Source: Daedaleopsis sinensis (taxonomy: Eukaryota; Basidiomycota; Agaricomycetes; Polyporales; Polyporaceae). Taken from it: DNA of 64,000 nucleotides. The stretch covers positions 682,001 to 746,000 of the forward strand of contig CM066310.1 of the NCBI GenBank assembly GCA_033807695.1, given 5' to 3'. Both the position numbers and the translations under genes were made by a program. Shown piece after piece: positions 35,798 through 46,944 of this stretch; the first letter of the stretch is position 1; every line of letters starts with the position of its first letter. The notes beneath the pieces are model-generated. The model saw nothing but the letters and a program-made list of their open reading frames with translations, was not told the DNA's origin and did no database searches.

Positions 35798-37845
35798 CCG
35801 TGACGTAAGGGACGCGGAGCCTTACCGTTAAGTACTACAGTAAGTATGGTACTCTTAACCTTCCCCCTCTCCTCCCTCTCTATAGTACTCTTTGTTTCAG
35901 ACCTCACAACAGATTAAGAGGCTGCGTAGTCAGTCCCTATCCACTCCAGACACCGGCGACATGTCTCCTCTCTCGCCAAGCGACTCGATCCACCTGGACC
36001 CTGGCGACGAGAAACTCGACTCTCATTCGCTCTTCACGCAAGAACAACTCGAAAAATGGAGTCAAGATAAACGACTTAGGTTGATGCACCCAGACATAGA
36101 CCCTCCAGACGTGCTGTTTCTCATCTTACATGTCATGACCACGGGCTACAAGAACAATGCACTGGTCAACCACCAGGAGGTTGATATATTGAAACATCTT
36201 GTCGAAGCCCATCCACAGCTCAAGAAGCTTCTCAAGGCGCGCGACTTCAAAGCTGTTATGACGTCTAGCAAGTGTTGCATCGTTTTGTTCAATAGAATAT
36301 TCTTAACACACTTCCTTGCGTAGAGTATGTGTTGGCTCCTCCGGCCGTGCGCCCTCAGACCCAGTATATGCGCCTCACCTCGCCTACCAAAGAAGGTCCT
36401 TGATTATACGATTCGCTGTCACTACTCACTTTGGCCTCATCCTGCGAATGTCTAGTGGTCATGAACTCTTGGAAAGCACCGTACGTAGGTGACACAGACA
36501 CTCTTCGGGACGTCTTGCGCGCAAATATGAGGAAAAAGGACGTGTATGCACGTTTTGCCTCGTTCACTCAGTCGTCTGGGACCGGTAAATCACGCATGAT
36601 TGACGAATTCGCCAAGCAATTGCTCTATATACCCGTCAATCTCTCCCCGTCACGTGCACTGGCAGATTGTGCGTGGTCCACTCGGTGGTTTAATCTAGTA
36701 TTCTGACGCATTCATGCAGGTTTCCCGCCGTCCGATCCAGCTGCCGTCCAATGGTTAACGCAGGACGAAGTGCCCGACCCGGACGACTATGAAAACACAG
36801 TTCAAGCTTTCTTGGTCGGTCGCGCATGTATACTTCAACCACTACATCAGGGTCCCGAGCTTCGACATGGTCGACCAGCGGTACCTGCTCCTCGCCATAT
36901 CCCGCGGCGCGGCGCTCATCTGCGCGGACAACCAGGAAGGCTTCGACATCCTGATCCCGACGCTCTCTGGCACGGCGCTGGACGCGCGCAAGGCCTCCGT
37001 GATCCTCGTCCGGGTGAAGAACACTGTGACTATGGGCGCCGAGGGGGTCCGACCGCACTTGTTTACCTGCATGAACCCGCGCCACTCCGGCATCTCCGGC
37101 GACTCCGACGCGACCGTGCAGCACCCCCCAGCACCCCCAGAGCCCGTCCTGCGCCTCGTCTTCGCGTCTGCTTCTGCTTCTGCTCCTTCTGCGCCTGGGG
37201 TGGTCTTCCAGCAGAGTGCTGACCCTGATCCTTACTCGGACTGGGGCTCGGACTCGGACTCGGACCGCACTCAGTCAGACTTCACGGCGTACGACATCTG
37301 GTTCGCGGGCGCGACGTGCGCGACGTTCGGCGTCGTCCAGGGCGCGCGCGAGGAGGCGGCGTTCGCGAGGCTCCTGGAGGCCGTGCGCGACCAGGGCGAC
37401 GTTGTCCGGATGGAACCCGACCGACCCGGACGACGTGAAGGTGAAGGAAACGATCCGGGGTGCGGTCGGGCGCATGGAGCCTCTGGCGTCGGGCCCAGGG
37501 GATCCCAGCCACCTCGCGAACTTTGTGTCGTTGTGAGTGAGGACGAATAGCCGGCGCTCATCGACTGTCTGGCCATGGAGGGTTTGGAAGATGTGTGTGT
37601 GTTCTGTATTCCTATTCGCCACGGACGTTGAGATGAATGGTACCTATAGTTGCAGCTCCGAGTTGTGTACAAGATGCATCAAGGTGCACTGTATTGTAGT
37701 AGTTGTTAGTTGACGTCCGATTGTACGAGTGAGACCTTTGTATATGTATTTTTGTTACTTGATCTTGTCGTCAGATTCTGGCCATCTCGACTCGGACAAT
37801 AATCAGCCTATAAGAATATTGCGCTGTAGCCTGTCTGACAGTAAG
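35798..37845 (+). repeat. Inverted-repeat arm B (shortened copy)
   Basis: Plus-strand counterpart of 29225-32937. Homology starts near CGTGACGTAA in the promoter and ends just after CTCGACTCGGACAATAATCA near 37787-37806. The arm is about 2.05 kb against 3.7 kb for the other, because of one large internal deletion. Confidence 0.85.
35961..37536 (+). pseudogene. Decayed copy B of the NTPase/nuclease-like gene
   Basis: It starts like copy A (MSPLSPSDSIHLDPGDEKLD) and keeps the Walker A exon (SSGTGKSRM, about 36565-36600) and the GFDILIPTL/SVILVRVKN exon (about 36940-37020). Three lesions are visible. After SSKCCIVLF the frame is lost and runs into a TAG near 36320. At about 36820, AFLVG is joined directly to AHVYFNHYIRVPSF, removing about 1.6 kb present in copy A, including the Walker B region. 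Near 37410 a frameshift separates the body from the conserved C-terminus (TETIRGAV-type, ending at 37536). Not expected to be functional; breaks are described only. Confidence 0.85.
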
Positions 37846-38592
37846 TTAGTACCGCGAGCTCAGAGACCGCGGGCGCTTGCCCATGCGACTACTTATTATG
37901 ACGCCCATCGTTGAGCGCTATTTACTCCTCCTCCTCCTCATCCCTCGACCTCGACATGAATGCTGGCGGCCCCAGCCACATGGTCTCTTCTATTCTGATT
38001 CTTCGATGCTCTTCGCTCGCTCTTTGTCGACCGTCGGGATGAGGAAGGGGCATCACCATAGAGAAGTAGCCTCGGAAGTCGGACGTCGAAGACCTCCTCC
38101 TAGGATCTTTTCCCCTTATCCTTCGTAGCTTCCTCGTCTGCAACCCCGCGCGTGCATTGTCGACATCTATTAATGCCATCTACATACATCCCCGCCGAAG
38201 ACCGGTGTTGGAGGACATCGTGGAGGATTCGATGATCTCGCATCTAGTCGCGTTGAATCAAAATAGCGCCCCGCACCCACATGCCGCATGGATGCGTGCT
38301 TCCAATCCCACCCTCGGGCTCCATATGCATCCATCCGTGTGTGGCTGCTGCGAGGCCACGGATGCATTTCATCATTCGGGCGTTGTCAGTCGACTTCCGC
38401 GTGAACAACGATACCCTTGTTGATTGGCGGGTCTTCCGAGTCCGAAGCGCCACACTGCATGTGGTCCACCGTCACGGTCCATCCACGCATTGCAATAGCG
38501 CACTCCGGATGGCGGGGAATTCGATAACGTATAAATACTCGGAGTCGCGCTGCTTGCTTGTCTCGCACGCCCCCCTCGTCGCACGACCAAGG
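37846..38592. other. Intergenic: upstream of aspartic protease
   Basis: About 750 bp without a supported gene. The proximal end carries a TATA box (see 38530). Confidence 0.5.
38530..38537 (+). promoter_or_regulatory. TATA box of the aspartic protease
   Basis: TATAAATA, 56 bp upstream of the ATG at 38593, a fitting position for a core promoter with a short leader. Confidence 0.6.
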
Positions 38593-39981
38593 ATGTTCTC
38601 GACGCTCGCACTCGGTCTGCTCGCCCTGTCTGCGTCGTCCGCGGCACTCAAGCCCATCCCCGTCGCGCTACAGTCGCGCAAGACACCGAAGGGCCATGTT
38701 TCCTCCCTGCGCAGGCGTGCTCTCGACCCCATCGGGGTCCCCCTTGATGACTTCTTCCTCGGCACAGACCTGCAGTGGTTCGGGAACATCTCAGGTGCGC
38801 TCTTCCGTTGCTACGAGCGACCTTCGAACTTCCCGTACTCACGCGTACATGTGTAGTCGGGACTCCGCCACAACCCGTCAGCGTCGTCTTCGACACCGGC
38901 TCGACGAGCCTCGAGTTCGCGAGCACAGACTGCACGTCCTGCACGCAGACGGGCAAGTTCGACCCGGCCAAGAGCTCCACGTTCGTGAACGGCGGCCGCA
39001 CGACCACGATCTCTTTCGCTACTGGGGTCGGCGTGGACCCGGTGGTCGACAACGATTATGTCCTCACCCTGCGGAGCGGCACCGACACCATCACCGTCGG
39101 CGGACAAGCAGTAAAGAACGTGTCGCTGTTCACGATCACAAAGCAGACGCCGAAATTCAACATCGACCCGTTCCTCGGCATCCAGGGAATGGGCTCGACC
39201 GCGCAGGGCTTCTTCCTGGCCCTCACGAAGGCGGGACTTCCTTGTGAGTCACGTTAGTCGTGGCGCATGAGGGGATCGCATGCTGACCGGTCCCCGCAGC
39301 CCTCTTCAGCATGTTCCTGACCCCAAACACGGTCGGGAACGCCGAGCTGTTGCTGGGCGGGATCGACGACACCAAGCACAAGGGTGAGAGTTCATTTTTA
39401 CGCCCCAACGCAGCACCGTGACCGACCGCGCGCACCCCTTGTACAGGTGACATCGTCTTCGCGGCGCAGACCGGGCGCGGGGACTGGGTTGTGCCGTCCT
39501 CACAGATCAGTGTGAACGGGCAGACGACGAGCGTGCTCAAGCAGCGGCGCAGCGTCATCTTCGACTCGGGCACGTCCAACATCCTCTTCTCGACCGAGAC
39601 CACCGAGGCGATGTACGCGCTCATCTCTTCGGACATCAAGCCGTTCCCTGCGGAGCCCGGGGCGTACGGGCTGCCGTGCAGCGCGATCGGCAGCCTGCCC
39701 GCGACGATCGACCTGACGTTCACGTCGGAGGCGGGGACACCGTTTAACTTGACGATCCCGAGCAGCGAGCTCAACGTCGGGCCGTTCGCGAGCAATAAGA
39801 GCGTGTGCCAGACGCTCATCAATGCGTTTGACGGGCTGGATTTGGTCGGCGGCTCGGTGCTGAAGCATTACTACTCGGTGTGGGACATCGGGAACCAGCG
39901 GATGGGATTCGCGCCGAATGGTGGGTCCCTCACTCCTCCACTCGTTTGTCCAGCAGCTGAAAGGGGATTTCAGGATTCTGA
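38593..39981 (+). CDS. Pepsin-family (A1) aspartic protease, secreted
   Basis: Endopeptidase of acid environments. Exons 38593-38794, 38857-39243, 39300-39383, 39444-39920 and 39974-39981 give 385 residues. The first 18 residues are a signal peptide (MFSTLALGLLALSASSAA), followed by a propeptide with dibasic/tribasic sites (SLRRRAL). Both catalytic motifs are present, FDTGSTSLEF and FDSGTSNILF; other family marks are VGTPPQPVSV, LGIQGMGS, ELLLGGIDD and the end VWDIGNQRMGFAPN. The last exon is only 8 nt (GF and stop); without the last intron the frame would run to 40045 instead. The second motif Tyr75-type flap is not obvious, replaced by GGRTTTISFATGVG. Acts outside the cell or in the vacuole; no GPI-like tail. 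Confidence 0.92.
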
Positions 39982-40231
39982 CCTGCGTTGGACCAATACG
40001 GTTGTAAAGATGATGCGGGGAGTCGTGTATTGCGTGTATCCATAGTTCTCGGCTGGGCGAACATATCGGTCTGTGGAATGTTCAGACCACCCGCTCCTCG
40101 CGATGAAGTGACGAAACAACGAACTTGAACATAGATACATATGCGATGGCCCTAGTTGATACAGTAACGGATAACGACACCAAGAAACGAGAAGGGTGGG
40201 ATCCCGCAGCTCACGATAGTACGGCGCTTGA

Positions 40232-42666
40232 TCAAGGACAGCAGCCCCGCGAAGAGGATGCCTCAGTACCAGCAGCTTCGAGCTCGGACCCAAGCGTTTC
40301 CTGGGCAAGCACAGTCAGCCTCAGCCCCTCCTCCAACAGGCGCAGGAGCGCGTCGAAGCCCGGATCCTCGTCCGCGCCTACGGATGCGACGAGCTGCGCA
40401 GTTACCACGTCAGCTAGGAGTCTATCGCCGAGGCAGGCGGCACCGCTTTTTGGAGTACCCACCGTGTCTGACGCGGAGCCCGACGCGGGGAGAGGGGTCT
40501 GTTGGCCGCTCGCGGGCGCGGGGAGTACGCTCGCGCGGCTCGGGGGCACGCGGAACGCGGCGGACGCGCATGCGTCTGTCCCGTACGTCGTCCGAGTCGT
40601 TGCCCGCCGCTCGCCCTTCAGGTTCAGGTTGTGCAGCGAGGCGCGGCAGTTCAGCCTTGCGCTAAGCTGTCAGAAGTCTGGCAAGACTGGAGCGGGACTC
40701 GGAGGGGAGACGTACATCGCTAGGACAGAGTTCGTGTAGACTGCGCACAATAACAGGCATTAGCGTACCATCCTGTGCACGGCACTGGCACGGAGTGGAT
40801 GCAGGCAGGGCTCTCACCTTTCGTCACCGGCATCGCGATCGCGATCCAGACGTAGTTGTGGGGTTCTGCCAAGGACTGCCAGTAAACGAGCCTCAGAGAT
40901 CATGTAGTACTTTTAGAGAGGTAAGACGCAACTCACGAAGGCGAACGCGGGCACGGTCAAGACGCTGTACATGGTCCCGGGATGAGCGTGATGAGCAGGA
41001 GAGCGATTGAGGGCACGCACGTATTCATGACCGCTGCGCACAACCGGCGAGTACGAGGGTGAGCCGCGAGCGCACGACAAAGGAAAGACGACAACGCACT
41101 CGCTATAACAGCATACAGGGCCAATGTGTCTAACACGCCGTTCGTGCTGCGGGACAAGTCGAGGAGCAGATCAGCACCGTCACGCTAGTGACTTTTGGTG
41201 AGAAGGGGTTACTATTCGAATTCTGTCCGTCTGGTGCGTAAGATGGCTACGAGCGCGCCGGTCAGGCCGAGGTCTATCACGATGGCAACGCAGAGCAGCA
41301 TCGAGTCGAGCCACTACGGTACGTGCCCTCCGTAAGCAAGAGTCGTCACAAGCACAACGGCTCGACGTACAAGGTAACGCAAGAGGTCTTCGTAGGTCTT
41401 GGTTTTGAACCTGGAGAGCGGCGTCAGTATGCTCTGAATGTTTTTCTTGATAAGACGCAGTACGCTGTGATGCTTTCGACTATATCACAACGAGAATGAG
41501 AGATGGCATGTGGCAGCGGTAGACAGTAGAAACGCACCGATCACTATCCCTGTAAGTGTAGGGGGGCAGGACACACATGAGCTAAATACCCGGTTCGAGT
41601 CCTCGTTAATAAGCTCTCCTACCTGTTTCGAACGCCATAAGTATAGTCTGTGTGGGTGGATTAGCAACAGCTTATCCTGTAGTAGTTGAAGGCATCGCTC
41701 ACGATTACGGCTATCATATACCGATGTAGCTTATTAGCTGAAAAGAAAGATATGGGTACACGGAGATCCACAGTTCTCAACGACGCGAGAGGGATTTACC
41801 CTTTCCAATGTATATGCGACGCAGGAAGAAACTGAATATTGACTTGTGAGAATGACACATGCAGCGTAACCAAGTCACGGACCTTTGAGCGAGGAGCGCA
41901 ATCAACCCCTGCGAGACGGTAGTCGTTAATCCACCAATCATCATGATAATAGAACAATGGGACCGCACCGTGACCGTAGACATCGACTATCAAGACGACA
42001 AAGATCATCAGTATTTTGAGTACGGAGAGGCTGCCTTCTGACTCACTTGCATAGACCTAAAGAGACGGAGGTTGGCTTATCGAAGACTGTACCCAGACAT
42101 GTGGCGACTTACCAAACACTGCGCGACGATGCCAGCGGGTCGAAATAATTTGTTACAAGATAATGATAGCTGCAGATCGCGGTGAGTATGTTCCCCGCCC
42201 GCTGCCCGGAGAGGGACTCCGACATACCAGAGGTGTATGAGCGTTCCGCAATGGAATGTATCGAGCGCGCTGTTCCATCATGGGAGCTGTCGTCAACTCG
42301 GGAGAAGGTATCGCGTGCACCACAGGTCCGCTCACAATAAGCCTAGAGCCTGTGATCATTGCAAGCAGTCCAGTCAGCGAGCGCGCACGGCGATCGCAGA
42401 AGAGAAGCGCCGCACCATGAACTTCAAGAGCAGGGCATCATTCGGATACAGACAGACGTATCGATACGTCTGATGCACAGTCAACCCGTATAACCTGCCC
42501 AGCCATATCGTCCAGGTCAGCACAGTCGTCGCGATAGCTATAAACTTGTCGGCACTTACATGAGCGTGACAAAGGTGCATATCAGCACGGCTCCGATCGT
42601 GTTCCCAATCGACGCAACTCCGAGCGACACATCGAGAGCGGTGGGGTGGCCTGGTGCAATGTCCAT
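40232..42666 (-). CDS. DUF6534-family membrane protein (2)
   Basis: Seven-helix-like mushroom family of unknown function. Start at 42666 gives MDIAPGHPTALDVSLGVASI and GNTIGAVLICTFVTLM. Then LYGLTVHQTYRYVCLYPNDA, ALDTFHCGTLIHLW, YHYLVTNYFDPLASSRSVW, FSFFLRRIYIGKG-type exon (about 41860-41800), an exon around 41620-41540 (ELINEDSNRVFSS), WLDSMLLCVAIVIDLGLTGA (about 41310), TNGVLDTLALYAVIASALSS, MNTCVPSIALLLITLIPG, and VYTNSVLA (about 40740). The tail is long and hydrophilic, ending EAAGTEASSSRGCCP at 40232. The family core ending (VYTNSLLA..LN.R) is present, with a 60-bp intron inside it. Several middle joins are approximate. Diverged from the copy at 26549; no lesion seen for certain. Confidence 0.75.
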
Positions 42667-43740
42667 CGTCGCAGAGCGAGTGGGATAGGATGCGCAGTAG
42701 TCTCGCGCGCGAGGGCCATTTTATGCGACGTTGACATCGCTGCTTCCGCAGGCGGTACGACGAACAGCTCAGTAGCTACGTTGTGAGGCGAGGACGCGTG
42801 GCCTGCGGAGGGATCGCTGCAGGCACACGCGTGTCGGGGACCTGACAGCCCCGCGCGGGTCAGAGCGCAGGCAGATTCTGACGAGGTGACGTCTGGCGTT
42901 TGACGCGATCTGCTGGTGTTCGTTCGCGCGTGGGCATGCTGTGCATGTAACATCTGTGTCCGGAGGATGTACGTGGCTCCCCTCGAACACACCTTCCGCC
43001 CGCAAATACAAGCGGTTTTTAGCATCGTATGATCAGAGCTGCACGTATTCACCAGTGACAGTGCAACACACCTTGCGCGGGTCGTATAAGGCGAAAAGTG
43101 AAAGGCGAGGATTGACGATGCACACGACCAGTGCAGATTCGCTGCGACTTCTCACCGGCGACGTCTGACTGGGGAGATGACCTTCGGTGGGCAGTGCGCT
43201 GGTCGGGAGTAGCGGCAGGCTGAGTAACGGACCTTGCCGCAAGCCGTACGTAGTACTCTATGATGAGCTGCAGAACAGAGCGTTTTTACGCCACCCCGGG
43301 AAGATGTGGTCGTTCGCGAGTGCGGTGATGCATGTGGTAGGACCAAGGTGGAATTTTCAGAGAACGAGCTAGCAACGCGACTTCGTGATCCGTGCTGTCG
43401 GCGACTCTGTATTTTTGAACCGCAAGTCAGTGGCCACGCCAACGAAAAGTACAAAAGGCAGACCGGGCACTCGCCTTCGCAGGTCACAACCAGCAGATCT
43501 ACGAAGAAACTTCAGATGGTGAGTTTGGGACACGTATCGAGGAACCCATAGACCTATTCTCCCATCGGACGAAGTCATAATGGTCCCAGATATAACAGAC
43601 CATAGTAAAACAGTAAAGATACTACAGCGGAGTATACGGTACAGTGAGCTGAGGAGGACAGGAAAGCAATATCGTGCGCAACATTACCGAAGATATTAGG
43701 ATCGTGAGCATCAACAGTCGAGTGTCGTTTCATCATATCA
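42667..43740. other. Intergenic, no gene seen
   Basis: About 1.07 kb between the DUF6534 start and the end of the pfkB kinase. No frame with recognisable features. Confidence 0.5.
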
Positions 43741-46667
43741 TCACAGTTCGAACCAACCGGCTGCTGCCATCTCCGCCGCGAGCCCGTCCCAGCCCTTCCG
43801 CCTCGCCTTCCTACCTGCGAGCTCAGTAGCGAACCTGAATCCGTCGTCCACGCGGACAGATTGTCAGTCGACATGACACACAGGCACCAACGAACGTATG
43901 TGTGCTCACCTCAGGCACTCCTCGAGCCTCCACCGTCCCTTCTGACCGTCGGACTCCGCCCCAGCGTTGTTCGTCACCGCAGACGGCGTGTATGGCTCCC
44001 CAGGCAACAATCGCCTGCTCAGCCCCCACATCATCCCCGCGACGAACGCATCCTGCGCCCCCACCTCGTCCACGATCTCGCTCGCTGGCGGCGGCCGCCT
44101 CGGGGGCTCCAGAGCCGGACGCACGCCTCCGCCGTGGCCCGCGATCTGCGTCCCGTCGGAGTCCGACGAGGAGTCGTCCTGTTCTCGATCGCGATACGCC
44201 GGCCGCTTGCCGTTCTTTGCGCGTCCCTGCTGCTGCTGCTGCTTCTGGCGCGCCACGTCCTCCTTCGAGGGCTGCCGCCGCGCTTGGGACGACCCGGATC
44301 CCGAACTCGAGCCGTAGCCAAGCAGGTCGGCGGTGAACATGCTCGAGTTCTCGGTCTCGTGGCCGGCGCCCGCCCAGAAATCGCTGCCCGTGCGGACGGA
44401 CTGGACGTCGAGGTCGTCCATGCGCGCATTCGCGCTCCTGCGCGCCGCAGACTCGGGGGCGGGAGAGGGCATTGGGGGGATGTTCGGCTCGACCCAGCCC
44501 GAGGCCTGAAAGTATTCCCGGGTCGGGACGGAGAGGACGGCTGCGCCGTCGGTGCCCCAGTGCGCCACTAGCAGTGCGTGTGGAGGTGCGATGTTGGTCA
44601 GCGAGAGAAGGAACGCGCGCGGGGAGGAGGCATATTGCGGAGAATGGGCGTGAGCGTAGTGTTTGTTCAAGAAGATGACGTCGGCATGTGGAATGAGCTG
44701 CATAGGGGGTCAGACCATTGTTAACAATAATCGCGACGGGTAATGGTAGATATTCCGCCCTGGAACTAGGCTTGTAGTGAAGGCTCTGCCATAACGGATG
44801 GGTACAGACTAGCCGCCACGACGTGCAGTGGCCAAACTCAGCGGCTTGGGAATTGAGGGGTAATTGGGTTCTAAGTAAGACAGTCCGGCCAAATTCCCAG
44901 ATGTGTCACAAGGCAGAAAAGTCATTCATGTCGAACGACCTCCCGGTTTGTGAACGGGTGGTTGGAAAGGTAACTGGGTCCTGTGACCGGAGAGTGTTTT
45001 GGCATCGCCTAACACGGCCTTTGGTCTGTGGCAGGATAAAAACAGGATATGAAGACCGTCGAGACACTTTCCGGCCATTGGGCCCAGTTACCTGTCCAGC
45101 CTCCTGTGCACAGGCTGGGAAAGCGTCCCAAATTGACGAACTTCCAGTGCTCGGAGACCTCTCAGAAATCGGCTGTAACGTCTCATATTCCAACCAATTT
45201 CCAAAAGATCTCCTGACCCTTGAATTCGGCCATTGTACGTCGTGCCAACCTCCTATTCACAGTTGGGGAAACTGTTCCAAAATGACGAACTTCCACCGCT
45301 TCGGGAATCGGCCGGAGTGTTTCAAGTTCCAGCCGAATCCTCTAGGATTTCAGGATCCTTGAATTCGGCTACTGCACGTCGTACACGGGACTGTGAGCCA
45401 TATAGCAAGCTGCTACATCCTGATCAAAGCGTGATCATTGGCCAAATGTGACTTTCATCTGTTCAAGTGTCCTATCACAAAGACAATTGAGACTTGAGGT
45501 ATACCGCATAACACTCGTCCCATGCTGGTTACATTTCAGATGCTGCATGCAACTAGCATGGGAACAAAATGTATCGCTAAGTGGCACGCGAATCACATTT
45601 GGCCTATGATCTTAATGCACCCCTGCTTTACTTATCATGGTGCCTCCCACCCCCAAGCTAGTTCAGGTTCGGAATCTGAACAAAGGCTGGTAAAACTATG
45701 TCTGAAGCCCATTATATGCTGCCAGCATTATTCAGGCCTGAACATGACCTGCTAACTAGCGTTGTGACTAGGAATCCAGTCACCGCACTAGTCACAGGGC
45801 TAGTTCTGGAGCGGAAGATCGTCCTTTGCCGTCGTGAATCTGAGATATCGTCAAAACACATACCGCTTCAACGCCCTGTCGGGCTCGCCGTCCGACGTCG
45901 ATACTGAACACACAATGGCTCCGCCATTTGCGCTCGCGTGCCAGTCCATCCAAGCCCATAATGTTGCTCAACGTGGTCTTGACCGAGCGACCTTCGAAAT
46001 GGATCCAATCAATCGGCGCGGGGCTGTTGATCAGTGCAGGAGGCAGACGTCCCGGCGGCGGGCCTCCCTGGTTAGACATGGAGGACCGAGGCTGGCCAGG
46101 ACCGCCTGCCGCCTGCTGTGCGCTCGCCGGAGGCGTCGAAGGCGTGAGATACGAGTAGTTTTCTGGAACGAGCAGAGGCCCAGTGAGAGAGATGAACTCC
46201 TCGTGGGTGATATCTGGCAGAGGGTTGTTGTTGATCACGGTGCGACTGTCCGTGTCGTCTGGAATATGTTTCATTCGTCGACTACACGCGCAGTGAACAG
46301 AGCACATACCTGCATGAAGCACCCAGGCACTGGGCACGCCGGCCTCTGGCCATATCTTGCAGTAACGAGTGCTCACCCGCTCTCTGTCAAGCTCCGCAAT
46401 GATCCTCCGGCCTTCCTCGTTCCCGCCGAGGGGTGCGACGAGCAGGGCGTCGACTGCAGGAAACTGAGCGGCTATGGAAAGGCAGGTGCTCGCAGAACCG
46501 CCTCGCGCGCGCGACACCGAGTGTGCGCGCACGACGGCATTGGCGTCGGGGTGTGTCGGGAGGCCGAGGTTGTGGGTCACGAAGAGGGTGCCAGTCGCGA
46601 CGACGCGGAGGGGCCGCTGGGCCGTCGCGCCTGCTGAGTCTTGGGTATCGCGGCGGAGGCGGGCCAT
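43741..46667 (-). CDS. pfkB-family (ribokinase/ketohexokinase-like) sugar kinase
   Basis: Phosphorylates a sugar or nucleoside-type substrate with ATP; the exact substrate is unknown. Exons 46667-46310, 46258-45864, 44697-43910 and 43834-43741 close in frame to 544 residues, long for the family because of Ser/Gln/Pro-rich inserts. The N-terminal lobe: LRVVATGTLFVTHNLGLPTH, RARGGSASTCLSIAAQFPAV, VAPLGGNEEGRRI, then DWIHFEGRSVKTTLSNI. The C-terminal lobe: LIPHADVIFLNKHYA, and the active-site signature DEVGAQDAFVAGMMWGLSR, with the catalytic Asp kept but Gly to Gln in the anion-hole GAGD. Intron 2 (44698-45863, 1,166 bp) is about 20 times longer than its neighbours and full of repeats. An upstream in-frame ATG at 46808 would put the ACGCGT array in the coding sequence, so 46667 is preferred. 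Confidence 0.82.
44915..45150. repeat. Imperfect inverted repeat inside the kinase intron
   Basis: Arms at about 44915-45006 and 45056-45150 are imperfect reverse complements: GGTAACTGGGTCC near 44970 against GGCCCAGTTACC near 45080, with the match continuing through the GTGACCGGAGAGTG/CACTTTCCGGCCAT parts and outward. They would fold into a hairpin with an about 50-nt loop. Looks like a MITE remnant. Confidence 0.6.
45100..45386. repeat. Diverged direct repeat, two units of about 140-150 bp
   Basis: Unit 1 starts CCTCCTGTGCACAG at 45100 and unit 2 CCTCCTATTCACAG at 45249. Both continue with CAAATTGACGAACTTCCA / AAAATGACGAACTTCCA and end with CTTGAATTCGGC near 45219 and 45358, followed by ACGTCGT. 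It overlaps the right arm of the inverted repeat in the same intron. Confidence 0.65.
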
Positions 46668-46944
46668 GAGGCGATGGAAGGAAGTTTGAGCCACGCCGTT
46701 TGGCGCGTCGTCGCCGTTGTCGCCGCCGTTGCGCACAACGTTGAGAGCGGGAGCGGGGCGCTCGGGGAGGGCGCTACACGCGTGACAACGCGTGACAACG
46801 CGTGACAACGCACGCGTCGCTCACCCCGCTGCAGGCTGCGGTAGGCGACTTCGACTTGGCCTCGAACCACCTTCGCCAACCTTCGCCAACCTGTTTTCGC
46901 TACGGTCATCGTCTCTCTTCCGTGGGCTGCGGACTATAACTACG
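46668..46944. promoter_or_regulatory. Bidirectional promoter of the pfkB kinase and the FCP1-like gene
   Basis: The 277-bp divergent spacer. Its main feature is the ACGCGT cluster at 46778-46817. A short CCTTCGCCAA direct repeat lies near 46870-46890. Confidence 0.6.
46778..46817. promoter_or_regulatory. Four ACGCGT (MCB-type) sites, three at 10-bp spacing
   Basis: ACGCGT at 46778, 46788, 46798 and 46812. The first three are part of a 10-bp tandem unit ACGCGTGACA, so they lie on the same face of the helix. ACGCGT is the MluI cell-cycle box bound by MBF (Mbp1/Swi6-type) in fungi, tied to G1/S genes. Being palindromic, they could serve both flanking genes. Confidence 0.55.

Noticed and set aside
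41575..41620. GGTTCGAGTCC resembling a tRNA B box
   Set aside because: No matching A box or acceptor stem nearby, and the segment reads as an exon (ELINEDSNRVFSS) of DUF6534 gene 2 on the minus strand.
46668..46808. Earlier start of the pfkB kinase at 46808
   Set aside because: It would encode the ACGCGTGACA tandem array as protein; the ATG at 46667 directly precedes the conserved N-terminal strand region.
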